A stretch of DNA of 64,000 bases from an uncultured Lachnospiraceae bacterium (GCA_944380605.1 CALWIA010000021.1:29603-93602); one strand, 5' to 3'. Shown: positions 32,773-41,685, counted from the first letter of the stretch. Numbers and translations: made by a program. Notes: generated from the sequence alone by a model not told the origin.

Positions 32773-34206
32773 ATGAAAAAGAGAATTGCAGCATCGATTC
32801 TGGCAGCTGCCATGGCGGCGTCGGTACTGACGGCCTGTTCCGGAGACAATACGGCTTCGGCAGATGGAAGCGCGGCAGGGGGAACCACGGCAGGAGAGAG
32901 CGCGGAAAGCAGCGCGGCTTCCCAGGCCAGCGGCGTAATCACAGACGGATTCGCGGATGTGGACACCAACGGCGTTACGGTATCCTTCTGGCACGCCATG
33001 GGCGGCGTTAACGGAGAGGCCATGGATTACCTGGTGAACAAATTCAATGAAGAAAACACCGACGGCATCACCGTAGAAGCCGTGTACCAGGGTTCTTACG
33101 ACGACACCATCAACAAGCTGAAAAGCGCGCAGATCGGCAACATGGGCGCGGACCTGGTGCAGATCTACGACATCGGAACCCGTTTCATGATCGACTCCGG
33201 CTGGGTGATTCCCATGCAGGAGATGGTAGACGCGGACGGCTATGACCTGTCGGCGCTGGAGCCCAACATTGCGGCCTATTATACCACCGACGACGGTTCC
33301 CTGTACTCCATGCCTTTCAATTCTTCCACGCCGCTTCTGTACTACAACAAGGACATGTTTGACGCGGCCGGCATTACGGAAATCCCCGCCAGCCTGCCCC
33401 AGATCGCGGAAATCGGCGACGCGCTGATGAATGAGGGCGGCGCCCAGGAAGTCATTGCCATCAGCATTTACGGATGGTGGTTCGAGCAGTTTATGAGCAA
33501 GCAGGGACTGGACCTGGTAGACAGTGAAAACGGACGCGCCGCGGCGGCCACCAAGGTGGTATTTGATGAAAACGGCGGCGGACTGAACATTCTGAACGCC
33601 TGGAAAGACCTGTACGACCAGGGCTACGCGCCCAACGTGGGACGGTCTGGAAGTGATACGGCGTCTGCGGACTTCACCGCAGGCAAGGCGGCCATGATGC
33701 TGGGTTCTACCGCGTCCCTGAAGCAGATTCTGCAGGACGTGGGCGATTCCTTTGAGGTAGGCACCGCGTATTATCCGGCGGTATCCGATGCCGATGAAGG
33801 CGGCGTATCCATTGGCGGAGCGTCTTTATGGGCGCTGAACAACCAGGACGAAAAGCAGGCGGCGGCTACCTGGAAATTTGTCAAGTTCCTGATTTCTCCG
33901 GAGTCCCAGGCTTACTGGAACGCCCAGACCGGCTACTTCCCGGTGACCACGGACGCGGCAGAGGAGCAGACTTTCAAAGACAACATTGCCCAGTATCCCC
34001 AGTTCCAGACCGCCATTGACCAGCTGCACGACTCCGCTCCGGAGTACGCGGGCGCGCTGCTGAGCGTATTCCCCGAGTCCAGACAGATCATCGAAACGGA
34101 AATCGAGGAAATGATCAACGGAAATCAGACGGCGGAAGAAGCGCTGCAGAGCATGACGGATCAGATCAACGAAACCATCGAAGAGTACAACCTGATCAAC
34201 GGCTGA
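32773..34206 (+). CDS. ugpB: Extracellular solute-binding lipoprotein, UgpB-like
   Basis: A 477-residue lipoprotein, lipobox LTAC (Cys22) followed by a Ser/Ala/Gly-rich tether. The mature part begins VTVSFWHAMGGVNGEAMDYLVNKFN, characteristic of UgpB-type proteins (FWH.M...), and contains NMGADLVQIYDIGTRFMIDSG and SMPFNSSTPLLYYNKDMF. It ends with a helical tail (EEALQSMTDQINETIEEYN). The ligand is likely glycerol-3-phosphate or glycerophosphodiesters, by similarity of the FWHAMGG start and by the ugpQ neighbour. ATGAGGAG precedes the start region. Confidence 0.84.
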   Translation: MKKRIAASILAAAMAASVLTACSGDNTASADGSAAGGTTAGESAESSAASQASGVITDGFADVDTNGVTVSFWHAMGGVNGEAMDYLVNKFNEENTDGITVEAVYQGSYDDTINKLKSAQIGNMGADLVQIYDIGTRFMIDSGWVIPMQEMVDADGYDLSALEPNIAAYYTTDDGSLYSMPFNSSTPLLYYNKDMFDAAGITEIPASLPQIAEIGDALMNEGGAQEVIAISIYGWWFEQFMSKQGLDLVDSENGRAAAATKVVFDENGGGLNILNAWKDLYDQGYAPNVGRSGSDTASADFTAGKAAMMLGSTASLKQILQDVGDSFEVGTAYYPAVSDADEGGVSIGGASLWALNNQDEKQAAATWKFVKFLISPESQAYWNAQTGYFPVTTDAAEEQTFKDNIAQYPQFQTAIDQLHDSAPEYAGALLSVFPESRQIIETEIEEMINGNQTAEEALQSMTDQINETIEEYNLING

Positions 34207-34256
34207 CGGGAAAATCCCGGTACAGCGCAAATCGGACGGGCAAAACCGTCATAAGA

Positions 34257-34290
34257 GGAAAAGGGAATCCTGCGCAGAGGGTTCCCTTTT
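34257..34290 (+). terminator. Terminator or attenuator between ugpB and ugpQ
   Basis: AAAAGGGAA (34259-34267) pairs with TTCCCTTTT (34282-34290). A TATAAT at 34314-34319 follows and may give ugpQ a separate start of transcription, though no -35 is clear. Confidence 0.6.
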
Positions 34291-34345
34291 CGCGAAGAAC
34301 CGCTATAATGAAAGACAAGAACCGATTTTTACAGGAGGAATGGAC

Positions 34346-35098
34346 ATGAAGCAGGCAAAAATTTTCGCCCACAGAGGCGCCAGCGGCTATGCGCCGGAAA
34401 ATACCCTGGAGGCCTTTGCTCTGGCGCAGCAGCAGGGAGCCGATGGCATAGAACTGGATGTGCAGCTGAGCAAGGATGGGGTACCGGTGGTATTTCACGA
34501 TGAATCCCTGAAACGGGTCAGCGGCCATGCAGGCATGATAAAAGATTTTACTCTGGAAGAACTGAAGCGGATTCCCGTATCCAACGGATTCGCCCAGTAT
34601 CCGGAGGCGCGGATTCCCACGCTGGAAGAAGTGCTGAACCTGGTAAAGCCAGGTTCCATGGAAATCAATATCGAACTGAAAACCGGGATTTTCTGGTATC
34701 CGGAAATAGAAGAAAAGACATGGGAACTGGTGAAGAAGGCCGGTATGGAAGACCGGATCATCTATTCCTCCTTTAATCACTACAGCGTCCAGAAGATCCG
34801 GCAGCTGGCGCCGGAGGCGGAAACCGCCTACCTGCTGGGCGACGTGATCCTCCATGCGGAGGAATATGCCCGCGGTTCCGGCGTCAAGGGACTGCATCCG
34901 GCGCTGTACCACGCCCATATGGCGGATCTGCTGGCAGAATACTGCGGCAGCGGTCTGGCGGTGCGGGTGTGGACCGTCAATGAAGAAGACCAGATCCGCT
35001 GGCTGCTGGAGCGGGGCGTGGACGCGGTGATCACCAATTACCCGGACAGAGGCGTAAAGGTCCGGTCCGAGGCGGGATCTTCTTTGACAAAGTGCTGA
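34346..35098 (+). CDS. ugpQ: Glycerophosphodiester phosphodiesterase
   Basis: A 250-residue cytoplasmic GDPD that releases glycerol-3-phosphate from glycerophosphodiesters. Active-site features: IFAHRGASGYAPENTLEAF with the catalytic His, GIELDVQLSKDGVPVVFHDESL with metal ligands and the second His, and INIELKT. It ends around VDAVITNYPDRGV, the usual end, plus a 14-residue tail. The second of two ATGs is used because AGGAGG is 7-8 bases before it. Its last 61 bases overlap the convergent M15 peptidase gene. Confidence 0.92.
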   Translation: MKQAKIFAHRGASGYAPENTLEAFALAQQQGADGIELDVQLSKDGVPVVFHDESLKRVSGHAGMIKDFTLEELKRIPVSNGFAQYPEARIPTLEEVLNLVKPGSMEINIELKTGIFWYPEIEEKTWELVKKAGMEDRIIYSSFNHYSVQKIRQLAPEAETAYLLGDVILHAEEYARGSGVKGLHPALYHAHMADLLAEYCGSGLAVRVWTVNEEDQIRWLLERGVDAVITNYPDRGVKVRSEAGSSLTKC

Positions 35099-35895
35099 TA
35101 ATCCTTGGGCTCCTGCCAGTCCCCGCCCCATGTAAATCCGTACTTGGTGAAAATCTGATAGGCCAGGTCGTCATGGGTGATGACGTGGGGCAGGCCTGTA
35201 TCCCGGTCGATGTAGGGGTCTGCGTTTTCGTGGGACCACACCGGCTCCCCGGTCCGGTAAGAGACATAGGGGTTCTGCTGGGGATTGAGGTCAATGGCCC
35301 GGCCCAGGGCGTGGTTGGACAGGGTTTCGGCGTCTGACGACTGCCGGAAGCAGAAGGCGGAGGTGTTGTTGGCGTCGATGGAAGCGGAATCGGAATCCAC
35401 TCCGTCTCCGGTCCAGTAGTTGTCGATCAGGTACATGGACTGAATCTGATATCCGGCGTCAAACAGTTCCAGGAAAATATTCCGGGCGTCTTCGGCGATG
35501 TCTTTGTGGACAATGAGTTCCCCCACCTGGATTTCTCCGTCGAAGTTGTAATGCAGCACCTTCAGATAACGGAGTGACTCCAGGGAGATGTAGTCGTTGT
35601 CCTGATAGGACCGGCCGTTGATCCGCTGGAAGACCGAATCGTTCCGGCGGATTTCCCGGACGGTAAAATAGCGGCCGGCGTCCGAAAAGGCCATCTGGCT
35701 TTTATCGATGCGGGTGCCGGCTTCCAGCAGGTCCAGACTGTATACGGTGCCGACGGCTGTAAGCCGGCCGCTTTCACTGTCGATCTGGACCACGCCCGGG
35801 CCGGCTCCGGTCTGGGCCCAGACGGGACTTGCCTGGCTAAGCAGAAGGAAACACGCGGCCGCCGCGGCCGCGTATTTTTTATGGTCTTTTGTCAT
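35038..35895 (-). CDS. Secreted M15 family peptidase (D-Ala-D-Ala carboxypeptidase/endopeptidase type)
   Basis: A 285-residue exported protein. N-terminal signal peptide (KYAAAAAACFLLLSQASPVWA, probable cut after AWA or AQA). After a domain of unknown fold (residues about 35-165) comes the M15 metallopeptidase: SNHALGRAIDLNP gives His and Asp zinc ligands, and GFTWGGDWQEPKDYQHF gives the last His. It should cut peptidoglycan stem peptides. AAGGAG is 8 bases before the ATG. Cotranscribed with the gntR gene 12 bases upstream. The active-site DYQHF lies in the 61-base overlap with ugpQ. Confidence 0.85.
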   Translation of the reverse strand: MTKDHKKYAAAAAACFLLLSQASPVWAQTGAGPGVVQIDSESGRLTAVGTVYSLDLLEAGTRIDKSQMAFSDAGRYFTVREIRRNDSVFQRINGRSYQDNDYISLESLRYLKVLHYNFDGEIQVGELIVHKDIAEDARNIFLELFDAGYQIQSMYLIDNYWTGDGVDSDSASIDANNTSAFCFRQSSDAETLSNHALGRAIDLNPQQNPYVSYRTGEPVWSHENADPYIDRDTGLPHVITHDDLAYQIFTKYGFTWGGDWQEPKDYQHFVKEDPASDRTFTPLSG

Positions 35896-35907
35896 GTACA
35901 GCACTCC

Positions 35908-36594
35908 TTACGTGTTTTGCGCAGTGTTCAGAAGGCGGGGCTCGATCACCAGGCGGAAGTTCAGCATCCAGTTGTCTTCGGTGGCCTGAACCGCCTCTTC
36001 CAGATCCTTCTGCCGCAGGGCCTCCATAATTCGGAGATGCCCCTGAACCGACTGGCTCTGGAATTTGTACTTCTTAAAAAACTGCAGTTCGGTACGGTTG
36101 ATGTGGATGGCCAGGTCCGTGATCATGGCCGAAAGATAGCGGTTGTCCGCCAGATCCAGGAATACCTGATGAAACTGCCGGTCCGCTTCCTGGGTCTTCA
36201 GCAGATCTTCAGAAGCAATGCACTCCTGCAGGTGCTGATTCAGCTGATGCAGCCGCTCCAGCACCTGGCTGTTGACCCGGTCAAAAGCCAGACGCACGGC
36301 GTAGCCGTGCAGATGAGAAATCAGCGGGTAGCACTGGCGAAGTTCATCCAGATCAATGGGGGTCACCCGGGTGCCCCGGCCCGGCAGAATCTCTACCAGA
36401 CCTTTTTCCGCCAGCAGCTGCAGCGCTTCGTGCACCGGGGTGCGGCTGACGTGAAAATACCGGGAAAGCTGATCCTCGTAAAGCCGCTCTCCTGGTTCCA
36501 GCGTCCCATCGGCCAGCCACCTGCGGAGACTCTGGAACACCCGTTCCTTGGCGGTAGCGGGCAGCGCAGGCAGCGTATCTTGGGGGATAGGCAT
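35908..36594 (-). CDS. GntR family regulator, FadR/FCD subfamily
   Basis: A 228-residue regulator. Residues about 10-75 are the winged helix (KERVFQSLRRWLADGTLEPGERLYEDQLSRYFHVSRTPVHEALQLLAEKGLVEILPGRGTRV), and residues 80-215 the all-helical FCD ligand-binding domain, with D/H metal-site candidates in DRQFHQVFLDLADN and HLRIMEAL. AAAGGAG lies about 10 bases before the ATG. It is divergent from dpaL and probably represses dpaL-agcS in response to an amino acid or organic acid. Confidence 0.88.
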   Translation of the reverse strand: MPIPQDTLPALPATAKERVFQSLRRWLADGTLEPGERLYEDQLSRYFHVSRTPVHEALQLLAEKGLVEILPGRGTRVTPIDLDELRQCYPLISHLHGYAVRLAFDRVNSQVLERLHQLNQHLQECIASEDLLKTQEADRQFHQVFLDLADNRYLSAMITDLAIHINRTELQFFKKYKFQSQSVQGHLRIMEALRQKDLEEAVQATEDNWMLNFRLVIEPRLLNTAQNT

Positions 36595-36929
36595 AGATTT
36601 ATAACTCCTTTATTCTGAGCCGCAGCCGGCTCTTTTTTCTTGCAGGCGCGAAACGCAAGACAGAATCAGCGCCAGTATAATTATACTATGGGGATTTCCG
36701 GGGCGCAACTGGTGTATAGGCAAAAATCATAAAATTCCGGCGGAAAATAGGGCATAGTGATGAATTTTCGCAGATATCCGGAAAATTATTGTACTTTTTG
36801 ACGAACAATGTTATATTTGATATGCAATATATCGCATATCGCACAACATTACCGAGACAGACTGGATGAAAATATACGTCCGGCAGGGAGCGCGCGGCCC
36901 CGCGCGGGCGGGAAAAGGAGGTTTCCTAT
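36595..36929. promoter_or_regulatory. Divergent control region between the gntR gene and dpaL
   Basis: Contains three notable elements. A hairpin GAGCC/GGCTC with TTTTTT on the plus strand (36617-36638) looks like a terminator facing the dpaL side. AGTATAATTATACT (36674-36687) is a perfect palindrome that reads TATAAT on both strands, so it may be a shared -10. GATATGC (36819-36825) and GCATATC (36834-36840) form an inverted repeat overlapping the presumed dpaL -10, downstream of TTGACG (36798-36803), a plausible GntR operator. No gene is present. Confidence 0.6.
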
Positions 36930-38144
36930 ATGAATGAATGTTTTAAGGCAGTGCATCTTTCTCATGGCTCTGCCGGGCTGGAGCCGGTGAAGCGCTTCGG
37001 CTATGAAAATGCCCAGAAGGTGCAGGCGTTTCACGCCAGCTTTCCGGAGTACGCGCCGACGCCGCTGGTATCGCTGGACGGCCTGGCGGGGAAGCTGGGG
37101 CTGGGGAATCTGTATGTCAAGGACGAAAGCTACCGGTTCGGCCTCAACGCGTTCAAGGTGCTGGGAGGCAGCTATGCCATCGGCAGCTACATCGCCAAGC
37201 GGCTGGGCATGGACATCAGCGAGCTGCCCTATGAGCGGCTGGTCAGCCAGGAGATCCGGCAGAAACTGGGGGAAATCACATTTGTAACCGCCACTGACGG
37301 CAATCACGGGCGTGGGGTCGCCTGGACCGCCAACCGGCTGGGCCAGAAGGCGGTGGTCTATATGCCCAAAGGATCGGCCGAAGAGCGTCTGCGCAATATT
37401 CAGGCGCTGGGGGCGGAAGCGTCCATTACGGACTTAAACTATGACGACGCTGTGCGCCTGGCCAATTCCGGCGCGGAGAAGTACGGCTGGGTGATGGTAC
37501 AGGATACGGCCTGGGAAGGCTATGAAGATATCCCTGCCTGGATCATGCAGGGCTATACCACCATGGCGCTGGAAGCGGTGCAGCAGCTGCGGCAGCTGAA
37601 AGCGGAAAAGCCCACCCACGTCTTCCTGCAGGCGGGCGTAGGGGCGCTGTCCGGCGGCGTAACGGGATTTTTCGCCGATCTCTACGGAGATGGCCAGCGG
37701 CCGATCATCACCATTGTGGAACCCAACAAGGCGGACTGCATCTACCGGACGGCAAAGGCGGACGATGGAAAGCTGCATTTTGTCACGGGACAGATGGATA
37801 CCATTATGGCGGGGCTGGCCTGCGGCGAACCCTGCACCATTGGATGGAAGGTCCTGCACGACCACGCGGACAACTTTGTATCCTGTCCGGACTATACGGC
37901 GGCCAAGGGCATGCGGGTGCTGGGCAATCCGCTGCCGGGAGATACGAGGGTGATTTCCGGCGAAAGCGGCGCCGCGACGCTGGGCCTGGTAGCTGAAGTG
38001 ATGCAGAACGAAAGCCTGGATTGGCTGCGGGAACAGCTGCAGCTGGATGAACATTCCCGTGTGCTGTGCTTCTCTACCGAGGGCGATACGGACCGGGAAA
38101 ACTACAGACGCATCGTATGGGATGGGCTGCATCCCAGCTTCTGA
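36930..38144 (+). CDS. dpaL: Diaminopropionate ammonia-lyase
   Basis: A 404-residue fold-type II PLP enzyme (YgeX family). The PLP lysine is Lys76 in RFGLNAFKVLGG. TATDGNHGRGVAWTA is the phosphate/substrate loop, and the family-specific AGVGALSGGVTGFFAD and MAGLACGEPCTIGW follow. It converts 2,3-diaminopropionate, and often D- or L-serine, to pyruvate and ammonia. AAGGAGG is 9 bases before the ATG. The downstream symporter likely imports its substrate, and the divergent GntR protein likely regulates it. Confidence 0.93.
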   Translation: MNECFKAVHLSHGSAGLEPVKRFGYENAQKVQAFHASFPEYAPTPLVSLDGLAGKLGLGNLYVKDESYRFGLNAFKVLGGSYAIGSYIAKRLGMDISELPYERLVSQEIRQKLGEITFVTATDGNHGRGVAWTANRLGQKAVVYMPKGSAEERLRNIQALGAEASITDLNYDDAVRLANSGAEKYGWVMVQDTAWEGYEDIPAWIMQGYTTMALEAVQQLRQLKAEKPTHVFLQAGVGALSGGVTGFFADLYGDGQRPIITIVEPNKADCIYRTAKADDGKLHFVTGQMDTIMAGLACGEPCTIGWKVLHDHADNFVSCPDYTAAKGMRVLGNPLPGDTRVISGESGAATLGLVAEVMQNESLDWLREQLQLDEHSRVLCFSTEGDTDRENYRRIVWDGLHPSF

Positions 38145-38176
38145 TTCCGATGCGCGTCATGTGAGGAGGTATCTGT

Positions 38177-39535
38177 ATGTTTGATAAACTCGTAAGCATT
38201 ACAGAATTTTTATGGGGAACTCCGTTGATGATTCTGATGGTGGGTGTGGGGTTATACCTGACCATTGGAACCGGTTTCTTTCAGATCCGCCGGTTCGGAA
38301 CGGTGCTGAAAAAGACCATTGGGGAAGTGTTTCAGAAAGAGAATGAGAGTACCAGAGGCGAAGGCCAGTTAAAGCCGTATCAGGCTCTGTCCACAGTGCT
38401 GGCCGGTACCGTAGGCAGCGGCAATATCGCCGGCGTGGCGGCAGCCATCGCCATCGGCGGCCCCGGCGCAGTATTCTGGATGTGGGTCATCGCTCTGGTG
38501 GGCATGATGACCAAGATGGCAGAGGTGTCCCTGTCGGTGGCCTACCGGAAGAAGGGGGCCAACAGCGAATATTACGGCGGCCCCATGCACTACATCCGTG
38601 AAGGCCTGGGCGGCGGCCTGGGCAAATTCCTGGGCGGCTTCTACGCCGTGGCGCTGTTTGTCCTGGTAGTTACCGACGCCTGCTTTGTACAGACCAATAC
38701 GCTGGCCACTTCCGCACAGGAGACCTTCGGCCTTCCGCTTCTGGTCAGCGGCATCGTTCTGGTGGCCATCAGCATCTTTATCATCGTGCTGGGCGGCGTG
38801 GAACGGATCGGCGACGTCTGCGGCAAGATCGTGCCGCCGATGTGCATTCTGTACATCATCGGTTCTCTGGGTGTGATTCTGGTCAACATCGGCAATGTGC
38901 CCGGCGCGCTGAAGATGATTTTCCAGTACGCCTTCGCGCCGATGCCGGCGGTAGGCGGATTTGCCGGTTCCACCATGGCGCTGGCCATGGGCCGCGGCGC
39001 TTCCAGAGGCATTTTCTCCAATGAGGCCGGCGAAGGCACGGCCGCTACGGTGCACGCCACCGCCCAGACGGATCATCCCATTCATCAGGGCATGTACGGC
39101 GTACTGGAAGTCTTTATCGATACCATTATCATCTGCACGCTGACGGCGCTGTCCATCATCACCAGCGGCGTCTGGAGCAGCGGTTCTACCGGCGCGGTGC
39201 TGACGCTGGAAGCTTTCCGCACCGTATGGGGCAAATGGGGCACGTACATCCTGTGCATCGCCATTATCCTGTTTACATACTCCAGCTATCTGGGATTCTT
39301 TGTAGAATACCGGACCAGCACCGAGTACCTGTTCGGCGAAAAGGCCATCAAATACCTGCAGTGGTTCTTCTTTGTACCGCCCATCATCGCGGTGACCATG
39401 CCCATCGAGGCCATCTGGTCTCTGGCGGATATGGCGGTAGGCTTTATCGTCATTCCCAACATGCTGGCGATTCTTTTGCTGAGCAAAAAGTTTTTCCAGC
39501 TGTTCCATGAGTACATGGATAAAATGAAAAAGTAG
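38177..39535 (+). CDS. AGCS family sodium:amino acid symporter
   Basis: A 452-residue membrane protein with about ten hydrophobic segments. Family motifs are GNIAGVAAAIAIGGPGAVFWMWVIALVGMMTKMAEVSLSVAYR, YYGGPMHYI, GRGASRGIFSNEAGEGTAATVHATA and the C-terminal WSLADMAVGFIVIPN. It couples Na+ or H+ to uptake of alanine, glycine or related amino acids; with dpaL in the operon, diaminopropionate or serine are plausible. GGAGGTAT lies before the ATG. The gene ends 8 bases from the convergent ArsC-like gene. Confidence 0.93.
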   Translation: MFDKLVSITEFLWGTPLMILMVGVGLYLTIGTGFFQIRRFGTVLKKTIGEVFQKENESTRGEGQLKPYQALSTVLAGTVGSGNIAGVAAAIAIGGPGAVFWMWVIALVGMMTKMAEVSLSVAYRKKGANSEYYGGPMHYIREGLGGGLGKFLGGFYAVALFVLVVTDACFVQTNTLATSAQETFGLPLLVSGIVLVAISIFIIVLGGVERIGDVCGKIVPPMCILYIIGSLGVILVNIGNVPGALKMIFQYAFAPMPAVGGFAGSTMALAMGRGASRGIFSNEAGEGTAATVHATAQTDHPIHQGMYGVLEVFIDTIIICTLTALSIITSGVWSSGSTGAVLTLEAFRTVWGKWGTYILCIAIILFTYSSYLGFFVEYRTSTEYLFGEKAIKYLQWFFFVPPIIAVTMPIEAIWSLADMAVGFIVIPNMLAILLLSKKFFQLFHEYMDKMKK

Positions 39536-39543
39536 GGCGGCGC

Positions 39544-39909
39544 TTATCCGCGCAGCAGGGTTTCTTCCCACTGGGCTTCTTTAAAGCCGACCAGAACGAA
39601 ATCCTCCCCGATAACCAGCGGCCGCTTTACCAGCATGCCGTCGGAAGCCAGCAGTTCAAGTTGTTCCTCTTCCGTCATGGCAGGCAGCCGGTCCTTCAGA
39701 TGCAGGGACTTGTACAGCAGGCCGCTGGTGTTAAAAAATTTTTTCAATGGCAGACCGGACATGGCCTGCCATTTTTTTAATTCTTCGGCGGCGGGCCGTT
39801 CTTCCTTGATGGGGCGGCTGACGTAGGCGACGCCGCGGCTGTCCAGCCAGGCGCGGGCTTTGCGGCAGGTGGAACAGGATTCATATTGAATGAAGACAAC
39901 GGGATTCAT
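39544..39909 (-). CDS. ArsC/Spx family thioredoxin-fold protein
   Basis: A 121-residue thioredoxin-like protein. The redox motif CSTCRKA (Cys15, Cys18; counting from MNPVVFIQYES) opens the fold, followed by PIKEERPAAEELKKWQAMSGLPLKKFFNTSG and VKRPLVIGEDFVLVGF, which are typical of the YffB/Spx/ArsC group. It may be an arsenate-reductase-like or thiol-transfer protein; the CxxC pattern and the lack of Spx-specific residues make a housekeeping reductase more likely than the Spx regulator. AAAGGAGAACTGTT precedes the start. Monocistronic. Confidence 0.85.
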   Translation of the reverse strand: MNPVVFIQYESCSTCRKARAWLDSRGVAYVSRPIKEERPAAEELKKWQAMSGLPLKKFFNTSGLLYKSLHLKDRLPAMTEEEQLELLASDGMLVKRPLVIGEDFVLVGFKEAQWEETLLRG

Positions 39910-40027
39910 AACAGTTCTCCTTTCTCCGATTCGGGGCAGTCTGCCCCCGGTATTCTCATTATATAGAACCGGGCCCGGCGGCGCAAGGATTCCGCGGGGC
40001 TGTAAGAAAAATGAAAAGATTTGTTCA

Positions 40028-40058
40028 TTGACCCTGGAGCCGCTCCAAGGTGTAGAGT
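40028..40058 (+). promoter_or_regulatory. MerR-type promoter with operator in a 19-base spacer
   Basis: TTGACC (40028-40033) and TAGAGT (40053-40058) are 19 bases apart, the long spacer that MerR proteins correct by twisting DNA. The spacer holds a near-perfect inverted repeat with arms ACCCTGGAGC and GCTCCAAGGT (9 of 10 pairs). It drives the pseudogene that begins at 40110; a MerR gene remnant lies at the far end of that pseudogene. Confidence 0.85.
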
Positions 40059-40109
40059 AAAACCGTCGAAAGGAACAAACGCCGATACGGCAAAGGAGGA
40101 TTGGATCGC

Positions 40110-41206
40110 ATGAAGCGAAAGAACAAACTGTGCCTGACCGCGGGAGCGGCTATGGCGCTGGCCCTGGGGCTGCAGATGGTTTCTTACGGAGCCGGATAGA
40201 GCCTGGAAGGGGACGAATGGCATTATTATGATTCCAGCGGAGATCTGGTGACGGATCAGTGGAAAAAATCGGGAAATTTTTACTTTTATCTGGACGGCGA
40301 TGGAAACATGGCCAAAAGCCAGCTGATCGAAGATGACGACAATTACTACTACGTAGATTCCATAGGAAGACGGGTCTCCAACCAGTGGCGCCAGCTGGTC
40401 AACGAAGACCCGGATGAAGAGGATGAATCGGATATGGTCTGGTACTATTTCGGACCTTCCGGCAGAGCCTACAAGGCGCCGGATTCCGGAAAAACTTCCT
40501 TTAAATCCATTACCAACGGGGCGGGGCAGACCCGGCGCTACGCCTTTGACAGCGAAGGAAGGATGCTGTACGGCTGGCTCAATGAGAACTCGGAACGGCT
40601 GACGGGAGAAGACGCCTGGAGAGAAGGCGTGTACTACTGCGGCGGTCCGGACGACGGAATCCAGGCCCGCAGCGAGTGGCGGGAACTGGAGGCCATCGAC
40701 GATGAAAACGACGATGGCGAATTTAATGAGACATACTGGTTTTATTTTTCGTCAAACGGCAGGAAAACGGCAAATACCACGAAGACCATAAACGGCTTCA
40801 AATACCGTTTTCTGGAGGATGGCAATGCACAGTACCGCTGGTACGCAACGCCGTCCGATGCCTCTCCTTCCAGCGCGGACCAGTGGTATTACAAGCGGCC
40901 GGATCAGTGCTGGCTGGCCACGGGGTGGTTTAAGACGGTTCCATCGGAAGACGTGGATCCCGAAGCCTATGACAGCGGGGACGAGTACTGGTTCTACGGC
41001 CTCAGCAGCGGAGGCGTGGTGAGCAGCCAGATCCGGAGCATCGACAACCACAGCTACGGCTTCAACGAAGTGGGAGAAATGCTGCACGGCCTGTACAAGA
41101 TGACGATAGACGGAAAGACGATCCTGACATATACAAAGATTGAATCCGCGAACGAACTGCCGGTCAAAGACGCGCCGGAAGATGTGTACTATTTTGGCGA
41201 CAGCCC
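40110..41206 (+). pseudogene. Secreted cell-wall-binding repeat protein, broken by a nonsense codon and 3' loss
   Basis: ATG at 40110 after AAAGGAGG starts a clear signal peptide (KRKNKLCLTAGAAMALALGLQMVSYGA), then TAG at 40197-40199 stops it at residue 29. The same frame then runs open for more than 1 kb and codes for choline-binding-like repeats: DEWHYYDSSGDLVTDQW, NYYYVDSIGRRVSNQW, WYYFGPSGRAYK, YAFDSEGRMLYGWL, YWFYFSSNGRKT, YGFNEVGEMLHGLYK. The stop replaces what is likely a Trp codon (TGG to TAG). Near 41205 the repeat protein ends abruptly after VYYFGDS, and the frame continues antisense to a merR gene, so the original 3' end is missing. Probably non-functional. Confidence 0.85.
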
Positions 41207-41537
41207 CTTTCTGCGCGTGGCGCAGACGGACCAGGGCCTGCTGATGCAGCTGAATCTGTTCTTCTTCCTGTGCCGTATGCGCTTCGACCATCCGGCGGTA
41301 ATCGGAAAATCCCCTGTCGCAGCTCTGAAAATCGGTGATTTCTTCCAGCCCGAAATGCATTTTGCGCAGGTACAGAAGACTGATCAGGCCAAAGAGATCT
41401 TCTTCGGTAAAATACCGGTATCCGTTGGACCGTTTATGGGTTTTTAAAAGACCGATTTTTTCATAAAACCGCAGCGTGTCGCTGCTGACTCCCATAATAT
41501 CCGCGGCGCTGCCGATCAGGTATTCCCGCTGTTCCAT
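41207..41537 (-). pseudogene. Truncated MerR family regulator
   Basis: The first about 105 residues are a normal MerR N-terminus: EYLIGSAADIMGVSSDTLRFYEKIGLL, SNGYRYFTEEDL and LISLLYLRKMHFGLEEITDF, then a helix ending HQQALVRLR. After that the frame reads antisense into the broken repeat-protein gene and stops only at 40752, giving a chimeric tail with no homology. A good ribosome binding site (AAAAGGAGG) and promoter precede it, so a protein with an intact DNA-binding domain could still be made. It may be the regulator of the promoter at 40028-40058. The exact break point is uncertain by some 20 bases. Confidence 0.75.
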
Positions 41538-41567
41538 AGAAACTGCCTCCTTTTCTGCCTGCAGTCC

Positions 41568-41596
41568 AGTGTACCGCGCCGGGAAAATCCGGTCAA
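41568..41596 (-). promoter_or_regulatory. Sigma-A promoter of the truncated merR gene
   Basis: On the minus strand TTGACC (41591-41596) and TACACT (41568-41573) are 17 bases apart, 30 bases before the merR start codon. Confidence 0.65.
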
Positions 41597-41685
41597 GGAA
41601 ATGGGAAAAACCGGAAGAAAAGCGTAATAACCTTCAGAAAAACGTTATATTTATAAAACAAGAATGACCAAAATGAGGCTTGCCC

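Noticed and set aside
40197..40199. Recoding of TAG as pyrrolysine
   Set aside because: The position fits a mutated Trp codon after a signal peptide, and no Pyl genes are seen in the window; the other genes give no sign of TAG read-through.
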